DNA of 64,000 nt. Source: Shewanella marisflavi (GTDB lineage Bacteria > Pseudomonadota > Gammaproteobacteria > Enterobacterales > Shewanellaceae). The stretch covers positions 1 to 64,000 of the forward strand of contig NZ_JAKIKX010000001.1 in assembly GCF_023283925.1 (NCBI RefSeq). The letters run 5' to 3'. A program made the translations under genes and the position numbers. Position 1 is the stretch's first letter. The number at the start of each line of letters is the position of its first letter. Positions 56,816 to 64,000 of the stretch are shown here, in pieces. Below the pieces are notes generated by a model that saw nothing but the letters and a program-made list of their open reading frames with translations, did not search any database and was not told where the DNA came from.

Positions 56816-57742
56816 ATGTTCGAATTTACGCTATTTATACTCTTTGTTTTCTTTATTCTTTATAACTTGTTGCTTATCGTTCCGATGCGCGAGGTCCATG
56901 TGATCGAGCGTCTGGGCAAGTTCAGGCAGGTACTCCAACCTGGTTTTCATTTCTTAATTCCATTTTTCGACCGCGTCGCCTACCGTCATGATACCCGCGA
57001 GCAGGTGCTGGACGTTCCGCCTCAAAGCTGTATCTCCAAAGATAATACTCAGCTGGAGGTCGACGGCTTGGTTTACCTCAAGGTGATGGATGGCAAGCTG
57101 GCCAGTTATGGTATCGAAGACTATCGCCGCGCCGCAGTTAACCTGGCGCAGACGACTATGCGATCTGAGATAGGTAAGCTCAGTCTGAGCCAGACCTTTT
57201 CTGAACGGGATAGCCTCAACGAGTCGATTGTGCGTGAGATCGATAAAGCCTCGGACCCTTGGGGGATCAAGGTACTTAGATATGAGATCAAGAACATTAC
57301 CCCGTCTCACAAGGTGATCCACACCCTGGAGAAGCAGATGGAAGCCGAGCGTAGCAAACGCGCGGAGATCACGCTGGCCAACGCCGAGAAGGCGGCGATG
57401 ATCAACCTCTCCGAAGGGCAGCGTCAGGAGGCGATTAATCTGTCGGAAGGTGAGAAGCAGAAGCGGATCAACGAGGCGAAAGGTACCGCGCAGGAGATCG
57501 CCATTATCGCCCGAGCCAAGGCCGAGGCGATGACCTTAGTGTCAGAAGCGTTAGCGCTCGAAGGGGGCAACGAAGCGATGAATATGCAGCTCAAGGAGCA
57601 GTTCATCAATCAGCTGGGTAAGATACTCAACGAAGCTGAAATTTCGGTGGTGCCGGCCGAAATGGCTAAGCTGGAGGGGTTTTTTGAAGGAATGGAGCAG
57701 GTGACTCAGAGTGTGGGTCAGGTAAAAGGAGGTCGCGCATGA
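56816..57742 (+). CDS. SPFH/Band 7 membrane protein (QmcA/stomatin-like), first paralogue
   Basis: A 308-residue protein with an N-terminal membrane anchor (about 2-24), a Band 7 domain (about 25-190: VIERLGKFRQVLQPGFHFLIPF, RAAVNLAQTTMRSEIG) and a long alanine/glutamate coiled coil (about 185-260) with repeated NLSEGxxQ and KRINEAKG units. Such proteins form membrane scaffolds (functional microdomains) with NfeD partners and often modulate proteolysis. Its stop overlaps the next start by 4 nt (ATGA), so the pair is co-translated. Confidence 0.93.
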   Translation: MFEFTLFILFVFFILYNLLLIVPMREVHVIERLGKFRQVLQPGFHFLIPFFDRVAYRHDTREQVLDVPPQSCISKDNTQLEVDGLVYLKVMDGKLASYGIEDYRRAAVNLAQTTMRSEIGKLSLSQTFSERDSLNESIVREIDKASDPWGIKVLRYEIKNITPSHKVIHTLEKQMEAERSKRAEITLANAEKAAMINLSEGQRQEAINLSEGEKQKRINEAKGTAQEIAIIARAKAEAMTLVSEALALEGGNEAMNMQLKEQFINQLGKILNEAEISVVPAEMAKLEGFFEGMEQVTQSVGQVKGGRA

Positions 57743-58674
57743 TTGCCAATATCAACACAGATTTAATCCTACTGGGCATTTGGGGGCTGATCTTTGCCAT
57801 CTTTATCATCAAGTTGTTCCAGTCGATCCGCTTAGTTCCGACCAAGTCAGCCTATATCGTCGAGCGTTTGGGTAAGTATCACACCACCTTGGATGCAGGC
57901 TTCCATGCCCTGGTGCCTTTTATCGATAAGGTAGCCTATGTGCATGACCTAAAAGAGGAAACGATAGATGTGCCGCCCCAGGAGTGTTTCTCCAGCGACG
58001 AAGTGAACGTCGAGGTAGACGGGGTGATCTATATCTCTGTGGTTGATCCTGTAAAGGCCAGCTATGGCGTTACCGACTATCGCTACGCCGCCATTCAGCT
58101 GGCGCAAACCACTACCCGCTCTGTGATAGGTACGCTGGATCTTGACCGCACCTTCGAGGAGCGAGACGTGATCAGCGCTAAAGTGGTGGAAGTGTTGGAT
58201 CAGGCCGGGGCTACCTGGGGGATCCGGGTTCATCGCTATGAGATCAAGAATATCACCCCGCCAGAGACGGTGAAGAACGCCATGGAGATGCAGGTTAACG
58301 CCGAGCGTGAGCGCCGCGCCCTGCTAGCCAAGAGTGAAGGTGACAAGCAGAGCAAGATCAACCGCTCCGAAGGTGTTAAGGCCGAGATGATCAACCGCTC
58401 CGAGGGTGAGATGCAAAAGCGGATCAACGAAGCCGAGGGTAAGGCCGAAGAGATCCTCACCATAGCTAAAGCAACCGCAGAGTCTATTGAGCGTATGGCG
58501 CTGGTGGTATCGGCTCCCGGTGGCAAAAATGTGGTGCGTATGCAGCTCGGTGCCCAGTATCTTAAGCAGTTCGATGGCCTGACCCATAGTGCCAGCAAGA
58601 TAGTGCTACCGGGGAATATGATGGACTTCGATCACTGGATGGACAGCATAGGGTTGGAAGAGAGCAAGGAGTAA
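57739..58674 (+). CDS. SPFH/Band 7 membrane protein, second paralogue
   Basis: A 311-residue sister of the preceding gene: N-terminal helix (about 9-27), Band 7 domain (AYIVERLGKYHTTLDAGFHALVPF, RYAAIQLAQTTTRSVIG), and coiled coil with repeated NRSEG units (KINRSEGVKAEMINRSEGEMQ in parts). The two paralogues are clearly related in their whole length, so the operon arose by gene duplication, and a hetero-oligomeric cage is likely. Encoded with NfeD as one transcript ended by the terminator at 58696. Confidence 0.93.
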   Translation: MIANINTDLILLGIWGLIFAIFIIKLFQSIRLVPTKSAYIVERLGKYHTTLDAGFHALVPFIDKVAYVHDLKEETIDVPPQECFSSDEVNVEVDGVIYISVVDPVKASYGVTDYRYAAIQLAQTTTRSVIGTLDLDRTFEERDVISAKVVEVLDQAGATWGIRVHRYEIKNITPPETVKNAMEMQVNAERERRALLAKSEGDKQSKINRSEGVKAEMINRSEGEMQKRINEAEGKAEEILTIAKATAESIERMALVVSAPGGKNVVRMQLGAQYLKQFDGLTHSASKIVLPGNMMDFDHWMDSIGLEESKE

Positions 58675-58695
58675 TCTTTGCGCTTGAGTTAATTG

Positions 58696-58722
58696 AGCCT
58701 AAGCCTTTGCTTAGGCTTTTTT
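58696..58722 (+). terminator. Terminator after the NfeD-SPFH operon
   Basis: agcctaagc pairs with gcttaggct around cttt, followed by TTTTT. Confidence 0.88.
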
Positions 58723-58814
58723 ATGGCCGGTGCTAAGGGGCGCTGGGAGTTGGTGGCGGTAGGATCACGCAACGCCTCCTGTTATACTTGCCGCCTGATT
58801 TTTTGGAGGCAAGA

Positions 58815-60980
58815 ATGGACGTATCTTCTTTACTCGACGGCTTAAACGATAAACAGCGCGAGGCCGTCGGCGCACCACAATCTAGCATGCTGGTGCTGGC
58901 AGGCGCGGGCAGTGGTAAGACCCGGGTGCTGACACACCGTATCGCCTGGTTGATGCAGGTAGAGCAGCAGAGTCCCTATTCTATCTTGGCGGTGACCTTT
59001 ACCAACAAGGCTGCGGCCGAGATGCGTGAGCGTGTGGAGAAGGTCAGCGGCAGCAGTATGGGCCGTATGTGGATAGGTACCTTCCACGGTTTGGCGCATC
59101 GTCTGCTGCGCACCCACTATCAAGATGCCAACTTGCCCCAGAGTTTCCAAATTCTCGACTCAGACGATCAGCTCAGGCTGATTAAGCGCATTTTGAAGAG
59201 CCTTAACCTGGATGAGAAGCAGTATCCGTCTCGTCAGGCACAGGGCTATATCAATGGCAAAAAAGATCAGGGGCTAAGACCCAAGCATATCGATGCCGGT
59301 GGCTTCCCCATAGAGCAGAACCTGCTGAAGATCTATCAGGTGTATCAGGAGTCTTGCGATCGTGCAGGACTGGTGGACTTTGCCGAGATCTTATTAAGAG
59401 CCCATGAGCTGTGGCTTAACAAGCCTCATATTCTGGAGCATTATCAAGAACGATTTAAAAACATCCTGGTGGACGAGTTTCAGGATACCAACGCTATTCA
59501 ATATGCCTGGATCCGCGTGCTGGCGGGCAGCAGTGCTAATGTGATGATTGTTGGTGACGACGACCAGTCTATTTACGGCTGGCGTGGTGCCCAGGTGGAG
59601 AACCTGCACAAGTTTCTACAGGACTTCCCGGCGGCCCAGACCATACGTCTGGAGCAGAACTACCGTTCTTCGGCCAACATACTTAATGCCTCCAACGAGC
59701 TGATCGCCAACAACCCAGATAGACTGGGCAAGAAGCTGTGGACCGAAGATCAGGCGGGGGAGAAGATTGGCCTCTATTGCGCCTTCAACGAGATGGATGA
59801 GGCGCGCTTTATCGTCGGCCGCATCATGGATTGGCAGGATATGGGCGGTAACCTGAGCGACTGCGCCATCCTCTATCGCTCTAACGCTCAGTCGCGGGTG
59901 TTGGAAGAAGCACTGCTGCACAAGGGGATGGCTTATCGCATCTATGGCGGCCTGCGCTTCTTCGAGCGTCAGGAGATCAAGGATGCCATGGGCTACCTGC
60001 GCCTGATCAGCAATAAAAATGATGATGCCGCCTTCGAGCGTATTATCAATACGCCGGCGCGTGGCATAGGTGGACGAACCTTAGAGATCCTGCGCAGCAC
60101 GGCGCGTCAGCAGGAGCTGACCCTGTGGCAGACCTGTCTGCGTCTGCTCGATGAGAAGGTGCTCTCGGGCCGGGCCGCCAACGCGGTGCGCGGCTTTATG
60201 GACCTGATTGTGACCCTACAGCAAGAAACAGACGAGCAGTCGCTGCATCGCATGACAGATCATGTTATTCAAACCTCAGGGCTCAAGGCCATGTATGAGG
60301 CGGAGAAGGGCGAGAAGGCCCGTGCCAGGGTGGAAAACTTAGAGGAACTGGTCACTGCGGCGCGCACCTTTGTGATGCCAGAAGATCTCGAAGATATGGG
60401 CGAGCTCAACGCCTTCCTATCTCATGCGGCGCTCGAAGCTGGTGAGGGGCAAGCAGATGCCTTTACTGATGCGGTGCAGCTGATGACCCTGCATTCGGCC
60501 AAGGGCCTGGAGTTCCCTATGGTCTTTATGGCGGGTGTCGAGGAGGGGATCTTCCCGAGTCAGATGGCAATGGATGAGGGCGATAGACTCGATGAAGAGC
60601 GCCGCCTTTGCTACGTGGGCATGACCCGCGCCATGAAACAGCTCTATATTACCTACGCCGAATCACGCCGTATTTACGGCCGGGAAAACTATGCCCGTCC
60701 GTCACGTTTCATCAAGGAGATCCCTGGTGATTACGTGCAGGAGATCCGCATGAAGACCAGTGTGTCGGCACCGGCCAGTAGTAATAGATTCAGTCAGGCA
60801 CAGGCCTCGTTCAATGATTCAGGTTTTAATCTGGGTCAGCGAGTGAACCATCCTAAGTTTGGTGAAGGCACTGTGACTAACTTCGAAGGAAGCGGTGCCC
60901 AGGCCAGAGTTCAGGTGGATTTTCTCGATGTCGGCAGCAAGTGGCTGGTGGTCGCCTATGCAAGATTGGAAACCCTGTAA
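58815..60980 (+). CDS. uvrD: DNA helicase II UvrD
   Basis: A 721-residue SF1A 3'-5' helicase for nucleotide excision and mismatch repair. Motifs in order: Walker A AGAGSGKT (about 29-36), TFTNKAAAEMRER, DEFQDTN (motif II), GDDDQSIYGWRGA (III), NYRSS (IV), LMTLHSAKGLEF (V) and EERRLCYVGMTRA (VI). The C-terminus, NHPKFGEGTVTNFEGSG ... WLVVAYARLETL, is UvrD-specific and separates it from Rep. Start at MDVSSLLDGLNDKQREAV as in E. coli, after GGAGG. I found no LexA (SOS) box in the 140 bp upstream. Confidence 0.97.
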   Translation: MDVSSLLDGLNDKQREAVGAPQSSMLVLAGAGSGKTRVLTHRIAWLMQVEQQSPYSILAVTFTNKAAAEMRERVEKVSGSSMGRMWIGTFHGLAHRLLRTHYQDANLPQSFQILDSDDQLRLIKRILKSLNLDEKQYPSRQAQGYINGKKDQGLRPKHIDAGGFPIEQNLLKIYQVYQESCDRAGLVDFAEILLRAHELWLNKPHILEHYQERFKNILVDEFQDTNAIQYAWIRVLAGSSANVMIVGDDDQSIYGWRGAQVENLHKFLQDFPAAQTIRLEQNYRSSANILNASNELIANNPDRLGKKLWTEDQAGEKIGLYCAFNEMDEARFIVGRIMDWQDMGGNLSDCAILYRSNAQSRVLEEALLHKGMAYRIYGGLRFFERQEIKDAMGYLRLISNKNDDAAFERIINTPARGIGGRTLEILRSTARQQELTLWQTCLRLLDEKVLSGRAANAVRGFMDLIVTLQQETDEQSLHRMTDHVIQTSGLKAMYEAEKGEKARARVENLEELVTAARTFVMPEDLEDMGELNAFLSHAALEAGEGQADAFTDAVQLMTLHSAKGLEFPMVFMAGVEEGIFPSQMAMDEGDRLDEERRLCYVGMTRAMKQLYITYAESRRIYGRENYARPSRFIKEIPGDYVQEIRMKTSVSAPASSNRFSQAQASFNDSGFNLGQRVNHPKFGEGTVTNFEGSGAQARVQVDFLDVGSKWLVVAYARLETL

Positions 60981-61096
60981 GCCAAGGCAGATAAAGCGCT
61001 TGAAACTCTTAGGGCGTCAGTCATAATGCCAAAGGATATTGATGAGCTTGCCCACAAAAATCAAAGGCTAAAGCAGTCGTTAGGAGAGCCTAAAAA

Positions 61097-61957
61097 ATGA
61101 GGTTAAGGGATAAATTAGACGCCTATTTGCGTCTGGCACGGATGGATCGCCCCATCGGTACCTTTTTGTTGTTATGGCCGTGTCTGATGGCACTGCTGTT
61201 AGCGGCCGGAGGCATGCCAGATCTTAAGGTGTTGATCATCTTCGTCATTGGCGTAGTGGTGATGCGCGCCTGTGGCTGTATTATCAACGATTATGCCGAC
61301 CGTAAGCTAGACTCCCATGTTGAGCGCACCAAGAGCCGTCCTCTAGCCAGCGGTGAAGTGACTGTCAAAGAAGCGCTTATCCTGTTTGTGGTGTTGGGCC
61401 TGTTGGCCTTTGGCCTGGTATTGATGCTTAACCCCTTGGTGGTGCAGCTCTCCTTTATCGGCATCATACTGACCATCATCTATCCCTTTACCAAACGTTT
61501 CACCAATATGCCGCAGATGTTCCTCGGCGTGGTGTGGAGCTGGTCGATTCCTATGGCCTATGCGGCGCAACTCGGCACAGTACCGGTAGAAGCCTGGTGG
61601 CTGTTTGCCGCTAACTGGTGCTGGACTGTGGCTTACGACACCATGTATGCCATGGTGGATCGCGATGACGATCTTAAGGTAGGCATCAAGTCGACGGCGA
61701 TTCTATTTGGCCGCTTCGATCGCCAGATCATCGGCTTGTTCCAGTTGGCCGCCCTTGGTTGTTTTGTTATGGCGGGTCTCAGTGCCGATCGCGGCCTGGT
61801 ATTTGCCTTGGGGATCCTCACTTTTATCGGCTTTAGTCTCTATCAGCAGAAGTTGATCTTCGATCGCCGGCGCGCTCCTTGTCTGCAGGCATTCTTAAAC
61901 AATAACTGGGCAGGTATGACCCTGTTTCTGGCTCTGGGTATCGATTATCTGCTTTAG
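61097..61957 (+). CDS. ubiA: 4-hydroxybenzoate octaprenyltransferase
   Basis: UbiA attaches the polyprenyl chain to 4-hydroxybenzoate in ubiquinone synthesis, in the inner membrane. The 286-residue protein has the aspartate-rich motif NDYADRKLD (Asn64, Asp68, Asp72) and the second motif [16 protein letters not shown], with about eight or nine membrane helices. Length equals E. coli UbiA. GGAGAG precedes the ATG. Transcribed with or after uvrD, 116 nt away. Confidence 0.96.
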   Translation: MRLRDKLDAYLRLARMDRPIGTFLLLWPCLMALLLAAGGMPDLKVLIIFVIGVVVMRACGCIINDYADRKLDSHVERTKSRPLASGEVTVKEALILFVVLGLLAFGLVLMLNPLVVQLSFIGIILTIIYPFTKRFTNMPQMFLGVVWSWSIPMAYAAQLGTVPVEAWWLFAANWCWTVAYDTMYAMVDRDDDLKVGIKSTAILFGRFDRQIIGLFQLAALGCFVMAGLSADRGLVFALGILTFIGFSLYQQKLIFDRRRAPCLQAFLNNNWAGMTLFLALGIDYLL

Positions 61958-61973
61958 TCCCTATATCGCCAAT

Positions 61974-62000
61974 TAAGCCACCAATGACGGTGGCTTTTTT
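61974..62000 (+). terminator. Terminator after ubiA
   Basis: aagccacc pairs with ggtggctt around aatgac, followed by a T run. Confidence 0.88.
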
Positions 62001-62300
62001 GTTTTTACTGTGCTGACAGTCGATCTCTTTCTTCCCCCCATTGGATCATCTTTCTCTTCTTATTTTGCTTCTTAAGGCTTACGTCACAGGCTTAGAGGCG
62101 CTAGTGATACAGGCTGCAAGTGAAAGGTTATCTGAGCTCTATCCATTGAGTGTAATTTTGTTGACCTAAGATTGGGTTATTGCAGTGGAAATGTGATTGA
62201 ATAATAGATAAGTTATTGTATAAAAATCACTTTAAGATAGAGCGGGATGATCAATTCATCCCATCAGGGCAGCGCTCAATCGTTGTCAGAGGAACTGAAT
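62001..62300. other. Gene-free region upstream of the SET-domain gene
   Basis: About 300 bp, A+T rich toward the right, presumably holding the promoter of the SET-domain unit. No hairpin, RNA gene or convincing promoter pair seen. Confidence 0.45.
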
Positions 62301-62759
62301 ATGGATGTGACCCAAGATCTGCAGTTTGTTCGCAGTGTGGTTGTAGATAATATTGCCGACACCCAAATTGATGTTAGTGAACTACATGGGTTCGGCTTAT
62401 TTTGCCAAGAGTCCGGCTTTGAAGCGGGGCAGGAGCTATGTGTGCTCGATGGTCAGGTTCTCACCATTGAGCATTATGAGAAGATAGAGGCGTTGGTTGC
62501 GCCAAATATCCTAGCTTATAAAAATTATATCTTTATGGAATGTAATTACTTAGGGGCAGATAAGCTGTTGGTTAGGCCTTTTAGAACCAAGTATAGTTAC
62601 ATCAATCACAGTCGCACGCCTAATGTCGAGCTGAAGCGCGAACCGCTGCGTATAGTGACCTTGAGAAAGATTGTGGTGGGAGAGGAACTAACGATTGATT
62701 ATCGCAACGAGCCGCTACCAGAAGCCTATGTAAATAACCCAGTAAAGGATTTTTTGTAA
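62301..62759 (+). CDS. Small SET-domain protein
   Basis: A 152-residue protein built almost only of a SET domain: the N-terminal LHGFGLF (about 29-34), the cofactor motif YINHSRTPNVEL (Asn102, His103) and the GEELTIDY motif (about 127-134) with the catalytic-type tyrosine. Zinc-binding post-SET cysteines are absent. SET proteins methylate lysines with S-adenosylmethionine, so a protein-lysine methyltransferase is probable; the target is unknown. Start at ATG 62301 with AGAGGA 7 nt upstream; an ATG at 62247 lacks a ribosome site. Its stop directly abuts the next start (TAAATG). Confidence 0.85.
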   Translation: MDVTQDLQFVRSVVVDNIADTQIDVSELHGFGLFCQESGFEAGQELCVLDGQVLTIEHYEKIEALVAPNILAYKNYIFMECNYLGADKLLVRPFRTKYSYINHSRTPNVELKREPLRIVTLRKIVVGEELTIDYRNEPLPEAYVNNPVKDFL

Positions 62760-64000
62760 ATGGTTAAAACTTCGGTGATGTGTGTTCAGCCGCTAGAACT
62801 CGGTGTTGACACCTTTGATGCGGCACTGACGAATAATCGTAATATCAAGAAATTCTTCAGCGCAAATATGGATGTTAAGCCAAGCATCGATTGGATTAAC
62901 TCCTTCTTAAAAATCCATACCAGAAGCAAAAATTTCAAGTCGATTCTCTCTTCTACTCGGACGCCGGTATCGGGACAGTTACTGAAGGCTGATCTCGCAC
63001 AGTCAATGTTCTGGGTTAACGATGAATTTGATATTTCTGACAACTTGCTTCCCAAGGAGTGTAAGTTCGATCTGATTTTCGATTATCGTCTCTACAGCTT
63101 TATTCTGGTTTACGAGCTGGTATTCGAGTTTGAAGAAGCTCGATTGATGCAATTATTAGGCACGGATTATAAGGATCAAGATAAGAATAATCTCTATAAC
63201 ACTGTGCGTAACCTATTGGTTAAAGAGCATAATGATAGTCAGATCAGCGTTTGGGCATCTCAGGTAATTGAACTAGCGAAGATGAAGACAATTGAATGTC
63301 TTAAGCTGATTGATAACAAGCGTAATCATGAGGTGAAGCTGCTCAATAATACAGGGAATATCACCTTCTTCTATCAAGCCGACGCGGCTAATCAAGGGCT
63401 GAAAGAAGCCATATTTAACTGTAATACTCAGGCCGAACGTGTTTCCTATAATCAGACCATCATTCTAGATAATGACAAGGTCAGTTACCGTTTTTACAGT
63501 CGCTTTCATTCGATTATTTCTAATGATAGAAGTTACTACCATAGGTTCTTCCCGATTCAATACCACATTCAATATATGTGGTTCTCCACGGCTTACTTCA
63601 TCAATCTCATGGATGAGCTCAATCGTCGCATCCTAATCGATGATCGCAACAAGAGTATTGAAAAGAATCGTGTGGTGATCGACGAATATATCAATAAGTT
63701 CGAACTGCTTAGGATCCAGAATCAGGACATGAAGTCTCTGTTTGAGTCTGATAATGACAAGATATATGTACCGATGGAGAGTAAATGGAATATATGTAAC
63801 GCGCTCGATAATGCGCAATCTTATGTGGCGTCATTTAAAGATTACCTTGAGCGTTCCTATCAGCGTCGTATGGAAAGCACCAACACCAAGCAGAGTAAGA
63901 TTTTGTTTGTGATCTCCTGTATTCAATTGATGGGACTGGTGAGTATCTGGAACGACTATCTATCTCTCTCAAAAGTAAGGCAGTTTATGTATACCACTGG
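62760..64000 (+). CDS. Large unknown protein, partial at window end, probable C-terminal membrane helix
   Basis: An uninterrupted frame of 413 codons running off the right edge. It starts with ATG GTT AAA immediately after the SET-gene stop. The product is mostly helical and charged. A region near 340-380 (ERSYQRRMESTNTKQSK) has coiled-coil character and leads into a hydrophobic segment at about 381-397 (ILFVISCIQLMGLVSIW). Long helix then a C-terminal membrane helix recalls CorA-type proteins, but I see no GMN motif before the edge, so this is only a structural analogy. Family not recognised. The full gene extends beyond the window. Confidence 0.8.
   Translation, partial: MVKTSVMCVQPLELGVDTFDAALTNNRNIKKFFSANMDVKPSIDWINSFLKIHTRSKNFKSILSSTRTPVSGQLLKADLAQSMFWVNDEFDISDNLLPKECKFDLIFDYRLYSFILVYELVFEFEEARLMQLLGTDYKDQDKNNLYNTVRNLLVKEHNDSQISVWASQVIELAKMKTIECLKLIDNKRNHEVKLLNNTGNITFFYQADAANQGLKEAIFNCNTQAERVSYNQTIILDNDKVSYRFYSRFHSIISNDRSYYHRFFPIQYHIQYMWFSTAYFINLMDELNRRILIDDRNKSIEKNRVVIDEYINKFELLRIQNQDMKSLFESDNDKIYVPMESKWNICNALDNAQSYVASFKDYLERSYQRRMESTNTKQSKILFVISCIQLMGLVSIWNDYLSLSKVRQFMYTT

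Noticed and set aside
58675..58814. Search for an SOS (LexA) box before uvrD
   Set aside because: No CTGT-N8-ACAG pattern found; only ctgttatact without the second half.

Overview
The window reads as a chromosomal segment of a gammaproteobacterium of the Alteromonadales, most like Shewanella. The evidence is gene order (mutT-yacG-zapD-coaE-pilD-pilC-pilB-pilA, then nadC, ampDE and pdhR-aceEF-lpd; rsd beside hemE), protein similarity to enteric orthologues, and the abundance of c-di-GMP proteins. This is inference from recalled families; no database was searched. Almost everything is chromosomal core. I saw no insertion sequence, prophage, CRISPR array or tRNA.

Layout. 1-510: 3' end of a 23S rRNA gene, a 5S rRNA gene and a strong terminator, followed by about 500 bp of degenerate ~212-bp tandem repeats. 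1.2-7.8 kb (minus strand): nucleotide-pool and CoA housekeeping genes joined to the type IV pilus assembly genes pilD, pilC, pilB and the major pilin pilA. After a 1-kb gene-free stretch come nadC (minus), then ampD and ampE (plus). 11.6-18.7 kb: pdhR with a textbook PdhR operator, then aceE, aceF (three lipoyl domains) and lpdA, the complete pyruvate dehydrogenase complex and its regulator.

18.8-27.8 kb: a very large sensor with propeller, PAS, GGDEF and EAL domains, a PlpD-type patatin/beta-barrel protein, and an M13 lipoprotein peptidase. 27.9-33.6 kb: an HxpB-type HAD phosphatase, acnB, rsd (anti-sigma-70) and hemE. 34.2-40.9 kb: a second GGDEF/EAL protein, a short-chain dehydrogenase, and a 1000-residue lipoprotein made of about nine Ig/cadherin-like repeats. 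41-46.3 kb: purH-purD (minus), then a divergent ZntR-like regulator driving a permease with a cysteine-pair-rich loop.

46.3-53.8 kb: a DUF4382 lipoprotein, a YebC/YeeN protein, an ElaA-like acetyltransferase, a small unknown, a radical SAM gene split by a frameshift at a G7 tract, an MscS channel, a periplasmic unknown, and a lysine/ornithine decarboxylase. 53.8-62 kb: a YdcH protein, udp facing a Tsx/OmpK nucleoside porin, an NfeD-SPFH-SPFH operon, uvrD and ubiA. The window ends in a two-gene unit: a small SET-domain protein directly abutting a large unknown, probably membrane-anchored protein that runs off the end.

The points most worth checking are the G7 slippery site in the radical SAM gene, the SET/unknown pair, the metal-responsive permease unit, the repeats after the rRNA operon, and the symmetric operator-like site between tsx and nfeD.
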